From NCBI GenBank assembly GCA_015067025.1, contig SVNC01000001.1:186001-250000 (forward strand): a stretch of 64,000 nucleotides of DNA. Reading direction: 5' to 3'. Source of the DNA: Oscillospiraceae bacterium. Lineage in GTDB: Bacteria > Bacillota > Clostridia > Oscillospirales > Ruminococcaceae. The position numbers and the translations under genes are program-made. Positions 47,467-57,584 of this stretch are shown here, piece after piece; the stretch's first letter is position 1; the number at the start of each line of letters is the position of its first letter. The notes beneath the pieces are model-generated. The model saw only the letters and a program-made list of their open reading frames with translations. It had not been told where the DNA came from and searched no databases.

Positions 47467-48204
47467 ATGATAAAAATTGCCCTTTGCGATGATAACAATG
47501 ATTACATAGAAAATACTCTGAAGCCCATCCTTCTGTCTGCAATTGCCAAAAGTGCAGTGATAGCTGAAATATACACCTATAACGATGGAAATGAGCTTAT
47601 AAAGGATTTTGAAAAGCTCAATGGATGTGATATAGTCGTACTTGACATAGATATGCCTGCTTTAAACGGAAAGGAAGTAGCACAGAAATTAAGAGTTCTT
47701 GATAGTAGCTTCTTTCTTCTGTTTGTAACCTCTTATAAATCGGAAATATACAGCACTATCCCATATCGCATAAACGCTTTTTTGCCAAAGGATACAAAAA
47801 AAGAGGATATGGAAAGCGAATTTGTGAGAGTTATAGGGGAGTTTCTTCGCTATAAACCAAGCTACGAGCTTTTTGAAGCAGAGGACAAGGGAGAACGCTC
47901 CACTATAAGAATTGCACTTGATGATATATTTTATTTCAGCTGTATAAACAGAACAATATATCTTTGTACAGGTTCAAAAAAGTATCGTTTATACGGGAAA
48001 AAGCTTTCTAAAATAGCTGATAAATATCTTAATATGGGCTTTTTTGAAGTTTGTAGGGGCTATATTGTGAATGTTTCAAAGATAAAGTCTGTAAACCATC
48101 TCGATGCGGAGCTTGATAACGGAGAAACTGTTCCGATCAGTCGCAGAAAGACAAAAGAACTATTAGAGAAGATAACTGATTACATTGTATCAAAGGTAGG
48201 GTGA
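47467..48204 (+). CDS. LytTR-family response regulator
   Basis: MIKIALCDDNNDYIENTLK...VVLDIDMPALNGKEVAQKLR; C-terminal LytTR domain (IFYFSCINRTIYLCTGSKKYRLYG...MGFFEVCRGYIVNVSKI...ISRRKTKEL). Confidence 0.93.
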   Translation: MIKIALCDDNNDYIENTLKPILLSAIAKSAVIAEIYTYNDGNELIKDFEKLNGCDIVVLDIDMPALNGKEVAQKLRVLDSSFFLLFVTSYKSEIYSTIPYRINAFLPKDTKKEDMESEFVRVIGEFLRYKPSYELFEAEDKGERSTIRIALDDIFYFSCINRTIYLCTGSKKYRLYGKKLSKIADKYLNMGFFEVCRGYIVNVSKIKSVNHLDAELDNGETVPISRRKTKELLEKITDYIVSKVG

Positions 48205-48208
48205 TAAA

Positions 48209-49501
48209 ATGGTCTATGCAGATCTGATGATTTCAATCATAAAATCAGCAATAATACTTGTTTTCTTTCTGAAACTCGTGGATGAAAAAAAGAAGATCAC
48301 ATTGGTTGGTTGTCTGTCGCTGTTTGTCCTGACCGGAGTAATGATGCTTACGTATAATTTTGGCATATTATGGCTTCAGCAGATAACCCTTATGGCAGTG
48401 ATAACGCTTATCGGTGTTGTAATATTCAAAGCAAAGCCTTACATTTCCTTTTCGCTTGCAGTGACATCACTTTTTATGAATCTGCTTTCCGAAATAGTGA
48501 TACGCAGTCTGCTGGATATGATAATGGGCGATGAATTTAATATAGCCTATAAGATAAATCCTATAAATCACTTTATCATTGCATTTATAATGATTTCGGT
48601 TTGGGGCGGTGCAATGTATCTTATCTATAAACTTTTATCCCAGGAGGATCTAAAGGTATTCCGCTCAGTATGGATGCACTTTGCCTTTATAATGACGGTA
48701 TTCATGTTTATTACTACAGTATTTGGCAGTTTTTATTTTGTTGACGGCACAGAAAATCCTAACTCCTTCTTGTTCTTTGTTTTAAGTCTTTCGTTCCTTG
48801 CTATGAGTATACTTGTAGTAAATTTCTTTGCAGAGATATGCTCTTCTTATAAAAAAGAAAACAATATGCGTGCACTTTATTCGGATTTTTATGCAGTTAA
48901 GGAGCAGCTTGCTATACAGTTCCAAGCGTCAAACAAGATGAAAAAGATCCGTCACGATATAAAAAATCATCTGTATTCTGTAAGCTCTTTGCTTGAAAAG
49001 GGAGAATATGAAAAGGCAAAGGAGATGCTTTCTGAAATCAGTATAAGTGCAGACAAGCTTCAGCCTTCACTTCACCAGACCACAGGCAACGGACTTGTGG
49101 ATGCGATGATATCGTATAAGGCGGCAGTTTGTGAAGGTAATAACATCTTTTTTGAATATTCACTAGAGACTTTACCTGAAATGGCTATACCTTCATCTGC
49201 AATTTCTTCAGTGCTGTCAAATCTGCTTGACAACGCTATAGAAGCGTCACTAAGCTCAGATAATCCTGAAGTCAGAATAAAGGTGTTTATGTATAAGGAT
49301 TATTTTACTGTAATAGTTAAAAATACCTTCAGCAGAGTAAAAAGAAAAGACGGTGCTTTGATGACTGATAAGGAGAATAAGGAATTTCACGGTCTTGGCA
49401 TGGAGATAGTAAAGGAAGTATGTAAAGAAAACGGCGGCTTTTACAAATGGGAAACTGTCGGAAACGTGTTTGTTGCCAATGCAATAATGAAGATAAACTG
49501 A
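48209..49501 (+). CDS. GHKL-domain sensor histidine kinase (AgrC-like)
   Basis: 430 aa; six or so TMs; IRHDIKNHLYSVSSLLEKGEYEKAKEML...SNLLDNAIEAS...FHGLGMEIVKEV. Confidence 0.92.
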   Translation: MVYADLMISIIKSAIILVFFLKLVDEKKKITLVGCLSLFVLTGVMMLTYNFGILWLQQITLMAVITLIGVVIFKAKPYISFSLAVTSLFMNLLSEIVIRSLLDMIMGDEFNIAYKINPINHFIIAFIMISVWGGAMYLIYKLLSQEDLKVFRSVWMHFAFIMTVFMFITTVFGSFYFVDGTENPNSFLFFVLSLSFLAMSILVVNFFAEICSSYKKENNMRALYSDFYAVKEQLAIQFQASNKMKKIRHDIKNHLYSVSSLLEKGEYEKAKEMLSEISISADKLQPSLHQTTGNGLVDAMISYKAAVCEGNNIFFEYSLETLPEMAIPSSAISSVLSNLLDNAIEASLSSDNPEVRIKVFMYKDYFTVIVKNTFSRVKRKDGALMTDKENKEFHGLGMEIVKEVCKENGGFYKWETVGNVFVANAIMKIN

Positions 49502-49524
49502 ATAAAATTATGTAAATGGAAAAA

Positions 49525-49568
49525 GCTGTATTATAAGGATCTCCACATTCTTATAATACGGCTTCTTT
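49525..49568 (+). terminator. Intrinsic terminator
   Basis: GCTGTATTATAAG-N12-CTTATAATACGGC + TTCTTT. Confidence 0.65.
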
Positions 49569-49658
49569 GCTTGACATAGCACTGTTTGTATGATATAATA
49601 GTAAATTGTATAAATGTGCCTGTGACCTGAAATCAGTCACCTAAAACGGAGGGGCCGA

Positions 49659-50474
49659 ATGAGTGAAAAAATGATACTTGAGGTTCTTATATCCTGTATG
49701 CATAAAGAGGATATGGACATAATAAATGACAGTAAGATAACAGGACACGCTCTCGTCATAAATCAATGTGACAAAGAGGATTATGACGAGCAAAGAACAA
49801 AAAACGGTCTTGCCCGCATGTACAGCGTAAAAGACAGAGGACTTACAAAAAGCCGTAACCTTGCAATAGAAAAATCACAGGGTGATATATGTCTTATATG
49901 TGATGACGATGAGGTTTTTGAAAAGGATTATCAGCAGAAGGTGATTTCCGCATATGAGCAGTTACCTGATGCGGATATAATAATTTTTAAAATGACAAAT
50001 CGTCCGCCATCCTTTCCCGATAAGGTGCTAAGACTTAAATTTCCTAAAATTATGAAGGTAAGCTCCTGGCAGATATCCTTTAAAAGACAGTCGCTTATTG
50101 AAAGCGGAGTCAGATTTGACGAACTGCTTGGTGCAGGCACGGGTAACGGTGCAGAGGAAGAATTGAAATTTCTGAAAGACAGCTTAAAGGCAAAGCTTAA
50201 GATTTATTACGTGCCGTCAGAAATTGCATCCGTAGGGCAGGAAAGCTCCACATGGTTCAAAGGCTTTAACGAAAAGTTCTTTAAGGACAGAGGTAACACT
50301 ACAAGATATATATTAGGTCTGCCTTTATCGGTGGTTTATGCCTTTTATTATATAATCAGAAAAAAGAAAATGTATAGTGCCGACATATCACCGTCAAAAG
50401 CGATGAAGGCGATATTGAGCGGCATCAGGGAAAACAAACTGACAAAACTGAAAAAAGCAAACAGCGAAAGATAA
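49659..50474 (+). CDS. Family 2-type glycosyltransferase
   Basis: 271 aa; GLTKSRNLAIEKSQGDICLICDDDEVFEKDYQQ. Confidence 0.88.
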   Translation: MSEKMILEVLISCMHKEDMDIINDSKITGHALVINQCDKEDYDEQRTKNGLARMYSVKDRGLTKSRNLAIEKSQGDICLICDDDEVFEKDYQQKVISAYEQLPDADIIIFKMTNRPPSFPDKVLRLKFPKIMKVSSWQISFKRQSLIESGVRFDELLGAGTGNGAEEELKFLKDSLKAKLKIYYVPSEIASVGQESSTWFKGFNEKFFKDRGNTTRYILGLPLSVVYAFYYIIRKKKMYSADISPSKAMKAILSGIRENKLTKLKKANSER

Positions 50475-50498
50475 TATGTGCTTTCGCAAAGGTGAAAT

Positions 50499-51533
50499 AT
50501 GAGTAGAATTCTTTCATTTATCATTCCGTCGTATAATTGCGAAAAATTTCTTGATAAGTGCCTTACTTCCTTTCTTTGTGATGAAACAAATGACAGGGTG
50601 GAGGTCATTGTCGTAAACGATGGTTCAAAGGACGGTACAGCGGATATTGCAAAAAAATATTGTGAAAAATATCCGGATGTATTTCGTCTTATAAACCAGG
50701 AAAATAAGGGACACGGCGGTGCACTTAATACAGGGCTTCAGGCGGCGAAGGGCAAATATGTAAAGGTCATAGATGCTGATGACTGGATAGAAACAGAAAA
50801 CCTCCCGAAGTTAATAAACGAGCTTCAGAATACAGAAAGCGACGTGGTGCTTTGCCATCACTACACAGTAAACGTCTTAACAGGAGAAGTGAAGAAGTGG
50901 AAGACCTATCCTGAAAAATTCGGAATACCTTATACCTTCTCACAGATAATGGATAACTGGAAGTGCTTTGATAGAAGTCTTACCTTCCACGGGGTTATTT
51001 ACAGAAACGATTTTTACAGGGAAAATTCGATAAAGCTTTCTGAACACGTCTTTTATGAGGATCATGAATATGCGACAATCCCTTGTTGCTACGCAAAGAG
51101 CATAATGCCTCTTGATATATTCTTATATCATTACCGTATAGGAGACGTAGAGCAGAGCGTATCTGATGAAAACCAGCTTGGCAGAATATCTCATACCGAT
51201 GCGGTGCTGACCAGACTTATAGAGGAATATAAAAAGTCTGTCAATATGGACGAGCAGGGCAGAAGGTATTACGCAATGAAGGCTCAGGGCTTACTGCTCA
51301 GTTACATTATTACAGTTATGCTTGTTGAAAAGAATAAGAAAAAAGGCAGGCAGATGGGAGATGCTATGATGGAACGATTTAAGACAGAGCTTCCGCCTAC
51401 TTATGAGCTTGCTGTAAAGCAGTATAAGATATTCAGAATGATGAATAAGCTCCACATCAGCAAAAAGACCTGGGAGAAGATATCCCGTTCATCATTATAT
51501 AACAAGCTCAGAAATAATCACAGCTTCGACTGA
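50499..51533 (+). CDS. Family 2 glycosyltransferase
   Basis: 344 aa; LSFIIPSYNCEKFLDKCL...VIVVNDGSKDGTADIAKKY...GHGGALNTGLQAAKGKYVKVIDADDWI. Confidence 0.95.
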   Translation: MSRILSFIIPSYNCEKFLDKCLTSFLCDETNDRVEVIVVNDGSKDGTADIAKKYCEKYPDVFRLINQENKGHGGALNTGLQAAKGKYVKVIDADDWIETENLPKLINELQNTESDVVLCHHYTVNVLTGEVKKWKTYPEKFGIPYTFSQIMDNWKCFDRSLTFHGVIYRNDFYRENSIKLSEHVFYEDHEYATIPCCYAKSIMPLDIFLYHYRIGDVEQSVSDENQLGRISHTDAVLTRLIEEYKKSVNMDEQGRRYYAMKAQGLLLSYIITVMLVEKNKKKGRQMGDAMMERFKTELPPTYELAVKQYKIFRMMNKLHISKKTWEKISRSSLYNKLRNNHSFD

Positions 51534-51557
51534 TACTTAGTATAAACGGAGGATTTA

Positions 51558-52445
51558 ATGGCAACTAAACCAAGACAATATAAGGAAGGCTCCTTTTTTG
51601 AGGTGTTCAGATACAAGGATCTTCTTGTTCAGCTTGTAAAAAGAGATATAAAGCTGAAATACAGAAGAAGCTTTTTAGGATATGTATGGAGTATTCTGAA
51701 TCCCCTTCTGATAATGATAATTATGGCGATAGTTTTCTCCTTTCTTTTCAGGAGAGAAATTGCGTTGTTTCCGATATACCTGCTTGCAGGACGTTCAATG
51801 TTTGAGTTTATAAACACGGCGGTCAGCAAGGCACTGGGTGCTATAACCGATAACACGTCGTTACTTAAAAAGACCTACGTGTCAAAATTTATGTTTCCGC
51901 TTGCAAAGATCACGTCATCAATGGTGGATTTCGTGTTCAGTATGGGAGCGCTTGTTGTAGTGATGATAGTATTCTCCATAGCTGAAGGCAGAGTTCTTTT
52001 CTCCTTTTGGAATTTTGGAATATTCATCGTTGTTATTGAAGCTTATATCTTTGCAATGGGACTGGGTTTTTTAATGGCTCAGCTACACGTATTTTTCAGA
52101 GATATAAGATATATCTATAACGCCTTTTCAACTATGGTGCTTTATTGCTCAGCGATATTCTACGATGTGGGAATGTTCTTAGAAAAGGCGAAGGAGCAGG
52201 TAGCTGCAGGTTCTGCACCGCTTGCACTTTATCTTGCAAATTTCATTGAATATTGCAACCCGTTTTATATTTATATAAAACAGTTCAGATTTTTCATTTG
52301 GGCACCCACTCTTGACACCGTACCACAGTGGGCTGTGGTCACTCCGATAGATTTTCTGCTCGGTTTCGGGTACGCTATACTTATGTTCATAATAGGCGTA
52401 TTCTTTTTCAGAAGATCTCAGGATAAATTCATATTGTATATTTAA
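51558..52445 (+). CDS. Polysaccharide ABC exporter permease (Wzm/TagG-type)
   Basis: 295 aa; LVQLVKRDIKLKYRRSFLGYVWSILNPLLIMIIMAIVFSFLF. Confidence 0.94.
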   Translation: MATKPRQYKEGSFFEVFRYKDLLVQLVKRDIKLKYRRSFLGYVWSILNPLLIMIIMAIVFSFLFRREIALFPIYLLAGRSMFEFINTAVSKALGAITDNTSLLKKTYVSKFMFPLAKITSSMVDFVFSMGALVVVMIVFSIAEGRVLFSFWNFGIFIVVIEAYIFAMGLGFLMAQLHVFFRDIRYIYNAFSTMVLYCSAIFYDVGMFLEKAKEQVAAGSAPLALYLANFIEYCNPFYIYIKQFRFFIWAPTLDTVPQWAVVTPIDFLLGFGYAILMFIIGVFFFRRSQDKFILYI

Positions 52446-52455
52446 GGAGGGTTAT

Positions 52456-53319
52456 ATGGCAAATACAGAAAAAGATAACGCTTCTCAGTATATAGTAGAT
52501 GTTGATAACGTAACAGTACGCTTTAATAAAGCAAATCAGAAGGTGGACAATCTTAAAGAATATTTTGTAAGACTTGTCCGCAGACAACTTATGTTTCAGG
52601 AATTCATAGCCTTAAAGGATGTGAATTTGAAAATAAAAAAAGGCGAAGCCTGGGCGATAATCGGAACAAACGGAAGTGGTAAATCTACGCTTTTAAAGGT
52701 TATCAGCCGCATTTTAAAGCCCTATAAGGGAAGCGTTAAGGTAAATGGAAGCATTGCTTCTCTTATCGAGCTTGGAGCAGGTATAGACCCGAGACTTACC
52801 GCAAGAGAAAATATCTATCTAAACGGTTGTATTTTAGGTCATACGAAGCAGTATATAGACGAGCGCTTTGACGCTATAGTGGAATTTTCAGAGCTTGAGG
52901 ATTTTCTTGATTCTCCGGTTCAGAATTTTTCATCAGGAATGAAATCCCGTCTTGGATTTTCGGTAGCTACTATGATGGAACCCGACGTGCTCATCGTAGA
53001 CGAGGTTTTATCGGTAGGTGACGTGCTTTTCAGAAAAAAGTGCATCAATCGTATGAACGAAATGCTGAGTCACGGAACGACGCTCCTTTTCGTATCGCAC
53101 AATATGACGACTGTAAAGTCTATGTGCAACAAGGCTATATGGCTCAATAAGGGAGAAGTTGTGATGCAGGGAGATATTGATGACGTCTGCGATGAATATA
53201 CAACCACTATTGAAGCAAAAAAAGCAAAGGAAAAGGCTGAAAAGCTAAAAAAACAAAGAGCTCTTGATGCCGAGGCTAAGGCAATCGCAAAAAAAAGAGC
53301 AACGGAAAAGAAACAGTAA
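52456..53319 (+). CDS. Polysaccharide ABC exporter ATPase (Wzt/TagH-type)
   Basis: 287 aa; AIIGTNGSGKSTLLKVISRILKPYKGSVKVNGSIASLIELGAG...NFSSGMKSRLGFSVATMMEPDVLIVDEVLSVGD. Confidence 0.95.
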   Translation: MANTEKDNASQYIVDVDNVTVRFNKANQKVDNLKEYFVRLVRRQLMFQEFIALKDVNLKIKKGEAWAIIGTNGSGKSTLLKVISRILKPYKGSVKVNGSIASLIELGAGIDPRLTARENIYLNGCILGHTKQYIDERFDAIVEFSELEDFLDSPVQNFSSGMKSRLGFSVATMMEPDVLIVDEVLSVGDVLFRKKCINRMNEMLSHGTTLLFVSHNMTTVKSMCNKAIWLNKGEVVMQGDIDDVCDEYTTTIEAKKAKEKAEKLKKQRALDAEAKAIAKKRATEKKQ

Positions 53320-53346
53320 AAAAGATCTCTTTGAAAGGAACGGACA

Positions 53347-55191
53347 ATGAGCAAAAAGACAGTAAAACTACAGAATATTATTCTTCAGTATAATGCGGAT
53401 GCAAATTTAAGCAGATACCCTAATCTTATGCACACCTCAGCACTAAATTATTGGTATTCAATGGTTTATGACCCTGATATGAAGTGTCATATAATCAGAA
53501 AATACGATGTGGTTGATTTTGCATTTTATTTCAATACACTCCAGCTTAAAAACTGGAAAACTCACACTTATGCGGAGAATTTCAAGCTGAAGCTTACCTT
53601 CAAGGGCAAGGCGGTAGTTGAGTTTACAGAATTCTATCGTAACTCAAAAAACATAAACAGAGGAATTCTCAAAAGAGAAGTTATCGAAAGCGATTCAAAA
53701 ACAGATATAGTTATTGACATACCCGAAACGGATAAAACACTTGTTTCCTTTACAATAACAGCACTCGAAGATTTTTTCCTTTATGAAGGAAGTTATGTGG
53801 CAGAGGTAGAAGAAGAAAATATACGAGATGTCCGTATTTCGCTTGCTTCCACAACCTTCAGAAAAGAAGCGTATATAAAGAAGAATATCCAGTTACTTAA
53901 AGAAAACGTATTCTGTGAAGAGAGTGATATAAAAGACGATCTTTTTGTACACATTATAGATAACGGAAGAACGTTAGATCCTGAAGAATTCGATTGTGAA
54001 AATCTGAAGATATATCCAAATGCCAACGTTGGCGGTGCAGGTGGTTTCACAAGAGGTATGATAGAGGCGTTGGCTATGCCCAATAAGCCCGATTACGTAC
54101 TGCTTATGGACGATGACGTGCTTATTATGAGTGAAAGTCTTTTCAGAACCTTCTATCTGCTTCGTATACTTAAACCCGAATATCACAGTCACTTTGTAAG
54201 CGGTGCTATGTTTGACTATGATATCCGTGAAAAGCAATATGAGGACGTTGGTTACGTTCACGCTAATGATGCGTCATACGGTCCTTTAAAGGACAGACTT
54301 GATATGAATGGCATTGAGGCTCTCTTAAACAATGAGGAAATGGCAAATAGATCCCAGAATCATTCTTACGCAGGCTGGTGGTATTGTTGTATTCCTGTTC
54401 ATAAGATCGAAGAGAATGGACTTCCTTTACCTGTATTTATCAGAGGTGACGACGTAGAGTTCAGTATAAGAAATAAAGCACAGTTCCTGACTTTAAACGG
54501 CATCAGTATCTGGCACGTTGGCTTTGCAGGAAAATTCAACGCAGCTATGGAGCTTTATCAGGTTCACAGAAACAGCTTTGTGATTCAGGCGTCAAGCGAT
54601 ATATGTAAGGATATCGACTTCTTAAAGAGAATAAAGACTTTATTCTGGAAGGAGATAACCCGTTTTGCTTATAACAACGCAGAACAGCTTATTGATTCTG
54701 TTGACGATTTTCTTAAAGGTCCTGAATTCTTAAAGACGTTAAACGGTGAGCAGTGCCTTAAAGAACACGCGGGCAAGAACGACAAGCTTATTCCGATAAG
54801 TGATTTCCCGCCCGAATATAATGTGAGCAAGGGTGACCCATATTCATACAAAAAGCTCAATCGCTTACAGAAACTTATTTATAAGGCTACGGTAAACGGT
54901 CATCTGTTACCCGGCTTTATGTTAAGACGCTGGCCGGTTGTAATCGCTTTTGACTGGTTCTTTGTACCCGGAAAGAACTATATGAGAAAGCGTCTTATTG
55001 CAGTAAACCCCAATGACAATACCGCTTGTATGCGTGAAATGAACAGAAAGCGTTGTTTCTCTCTTATCAGCCGTTACAGAAAGGTAATGAAGAAGTATAA
55101 GAAAACTCACGTTGCGGTTGAGCAGGCATACAGAAAAGAATTTGCAAATATGACTACAGAAAAGTTCTGGAAGGAGTATTTAGGAATATGA
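53347..55191 (+). CDS. GlfT2-like galactofuranosyltransferase
   Basis: 614 aa; N-terminal beta domain, then NANVGGAGGFTRGMIEALAMPNKPDYVLLMDDDVLIMSESLFRTF...RGDDVEFSIR. Confidence 0.85.
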   Translation: MSKKTVKLQNIILQYNADANLSRYPNLMHTSALNYWYSMVYDPDMKCHIIRKYDVVDFAFYFNTLQLKNWKTHTYAENFKLKLTFKGKAVVEFTEFYRNSKNINRGILKREVIESDSKTDIVIDIPETDKTLVSFTITALEDFFLYEGSYVAEVEEENIRDVRISLASTTFRKEAYIKKNIQLLKENVFCEESDIKDDLFVHIIDNGRTLDPEEFDCENLKIYPNANVGGAGGFTRGMIEALAMPNKPDYVLLMDDDVLIMSESLFRTFYLLRILKPEYHSHFVSGAMFDYDIREKQYEDVGYVHANDASYGPLKDRLDMNGIEALLNNEEMANRSQNHSYAGWWYCCIPVHKIEENGLPLPVFIRGDDVEFSIRNKAQFLTLNGISIWHVGFAGKFNAAMELYQVHRNSFVIQASSDICKDIDFLKRIKTLFWKEITRFAYNNAEQLIDSVDDFLKGPEFLKTLNGEQCLKEHAGKNDKLIPISDFPPEYNVSKGDPYSYKKLNRLQKLIYKATVNGHLLPGFMLRRWPVVIAFDWFFVPGKNYMRKRLIAVNPNDNTACMREMNRKRCFSLISRYRKVMKKYKKTHVAVEQAYRKEFANMTTEKFWKEYLGI

Positions 55192-57584
55192 AAGAAAAGT
55201 TAAAAAAGAATAAGCTTATCAGAAGGCTTTATGCAGCAAAGAAAGCTTTTAAAAATTCAGAGTATACACCCACAAAGCAGAACGAAAAAACAGAAGTGCC
55301 TTTTGTTCCTGACACTGCAGTAAAAACAACGACCCCTTCACCTGTAACGGTAAAGGATCTTAAATGGGAATATTGCACAGGCTGTGGTGCTTGCTATAAT
55401 CTTTGCCCCGTAAATGCTATTACTATGCAGTATGATAAGGAAGGATTTTTATCTCCTGTTGTCGATGAAGAAAAATGTACAAAGTGCGGACTTTGTATAA
55501 AGATGTGCCCCTCCAATAACCCTGATTATTCAAATACATCTGCTCCCGAGTGCTATGCCTCAATAGCGGCAGATGAAGAAGTGAGAATGAAAAGCTCATC
55601 AGGTGCGATATTTTCTCTCGTGTCTTCCTATGTTCTTGAAAACGGCGGATATGTGTGCGGTGCGGCTTATGATGATAAGTTTGTGTTAAAGCATATGCTG
55701 GTAAATTCAGAAGATGGTATGCAGAAGCTCAGAGAATCCAAGTATGTTCAGAGTGATACGAATACCGTTTATAGAGAAATAGGCGATATACTGAAAAATG
55801 ATAAAATGGTGCTTTTCTGCGGTTGCGGATGTCAGGTTGCAGGTCTTAACGCTTATCTTAAAACCAAGAAGATAAATGCAGACAAATTGTATACCGTAGA
55901 CCTTATGTGTCACGGCAGCCCTTCTCCAAAGCTTTTTGAAAAGTATATCAATGACTATCACGGCGGTCCTGAAAACCTTGAAAGCTTAAGCTTCAGAAGT
56001 AAAGAGTATTTCGGCTGGTCCACTGAAATGAACGTAAAGTATAAGGATGGTAGCGTATTCAGACAGACAAGAATAGTCGATCCTTACTATAAGGCATTTC
56101 TGCCTTGTATTTCAGTCAGAAGAGTCTGTGGTCACTGCCCTTATGCCAAGATTCCCCGTCAGGGAGATCTTACACTGGCTGACTTCTGGGGAGTTCATAA
56201 GTACGATGCATCCTTTGATGACGGCAAGGGAACGTCTATCGTTGTTGTGAATAACGACAAGGGTAAGAAGCTTATGGATATGATACATTCAAAGCTGAAG
56301 CTTCACAAGAAGGTTGAAACTGAGTATATTTTAACTCACGGTCAACCCTTCAATCATTCCTTCAAGACTCATCCTGCACACGATCTTTACTTCAAGTATA
56401 TAAACCTTGGTGCAAGTATGGACAAGGCCTTTGAATACGCAACAAAGAGAAAGTTCGACGTTGCTGTAATGGGTGTATGGCCCGGTTGTAACTATGGCAG
56501 TGTAGCTACCTATTATGCACTTCATCAGCTTATCACTTCTTTCGGACTTTCTGTTCTGATGATAGACAAGCCGCTTATTAATGATAACGATGTTGAGCAG
56601 GGAATGACCCATTCCAGAAGATTTGCTGAAGAGCATTACAATATCAGTAAGAAGTACAAGCTTCAAGATCTTAAGGTGCTTAATAATCACGTTGATACTT
56701 TTATTATGGGATGCGATCAGGTATGGAACAGAGGTATCAGTAAGCACTTTGGCATGTCTTACTATTTTAATTTCGTTGAAGATTCAAAGAAGAAGCTTTC
56801 TTATGCGGCATCCTTTGGTCATTCAAGAGATTTCTGTAATGCAAATGACAGAACTTCGATATCCTCTTTCTTAAAGAGATTTGATGCAATTTCCGTCCGT
56901 GAAGCTGACGGCGTGAGAATATGTGATGAAACCTACGGTGTAGAAGCAACACAGGTGCTTGACCCTGTATTCGTATGCGATAAGGAAGAGTTTATCGCTC
57001 TTACCGAAAAATCATCCGCTAATCAGAGAGCAGATAAGGATGAAAAGTATATAGCAACTTATATCCTTGATCCTTCTCCTGAAAAGAAAGCGGCAATCAA
57101 ATGGGTTCAGGAACAGCTTGGAATTAAGGTAATAAATTTACTTGATGGCCTGCCCTGGACATTTGAAGGAAACAGAGCAAAAATGGAAGGCATGGGAGAA
57201 ATACCCGAAAACGTTCAGGTTGAAGACTGGCTCTACTATATCAAGAACTGTGAATACCTTATCACAGACTCATGTCACGGTATAAGCTTCGGTCTTATTT
57301 TTGAAAGACCATTCGTTGGTATTGCAAATATGCACAGAGGTCTTTCGAGATTTGAGTCTCTGCTGGGCTTATTCGACTTAAAGCACAGATTTGTTACAGA
57401 TGCAAAGGAAATTGTAGGTAACGAAGATATGCTGAAGCCTGTAGATTATGAGGCTGTAGGCGAAATTATGCAAAGAGAAAGAGCACGCTCTAAGGAGTGG
57501 CTCAGAGAAGCACTGTTTGCACCTAAAAAGGTAAATCCTCACTGTGTATACTCAACTGTTGACGAAAGATTGGAGAATAAATAA
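55188..57584 (+). CDS. Fusion: ferredoxin/F420 hydrogenase beta-like domain + polysaccharide pyruvyl transferase domain
   Basis: 798 aa; CTGCGACYNLCP and CTKCGLCIKMCP, FrhB-like region, then VAVMGVWPGCNYGSVATYYALHQLI...FIMGCDQVWNRGI. Confidence 0.9.
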   Translation: MKEKLKKNKLIRRLYAAKKAFKNSEYTPTKQNEKTEVPFVPDTAVKTTTPSPVTVKDLKWEYCTGCGACYNLCPVNAITMQYDKEGFLSPVVDEEKCTKCGLCIKMCPSNNPDYSNTSAPECYASIAADEEVRMKSSSGAIFSLVSSYVLENGGYVCGAAYDDKFVLKHMLVNSEDGMQKLRESKYVQSDTNTVYREIGDILKNDKMVLFCGCGCQVAGLNAYLKTKKINADKLYTVDLMCHGSPSPKLFEKYINDYHGGPENLESLSFRSKEYFGWSTEMNVKYKDGSVFRQTRIVDPYYKAFLPCISVRRVCGHCPYAKIPRQGDLTLADFWGVHKYDASFDDGKGTSIVVVNNDKGKKLMDMIHSKLKLHKKVETEYILTHGQPFNHSFKTHPAHDLYFKYINLGASMDKAFEYATKRKFDVAVMGVWPGCNYGSVATYYALHQLITSFGLSVLMIDKPLINDNDVEQGMTHSRRFAEEHYNISKKYKLQDLKVLNNHVDTFIMGCDQVWNRGISKHFGMSYYFNFVEDSKKKLSYAASFGHSRDFCNANDRTSISSFLKRFDAISVREADGVRICDETYGVEATQVLDPVFVCDKEEFIALTEKSSANQRADKDEKYIATYILDPSPEKKAAIKWVQEQLGIKVINLLDGLPWTFEGNRAKMEGMGEIPENVQVEDWLYYIKNCEYLITDSCHGISFGLIFERPFVGIANMHRGLSRFESLLGLFDLKHRFVTDAKEIVGNEDMLKPVDYEAVGEIMQRERARSKEWLREALFAPKKVNPHCVYSTVDERLENK

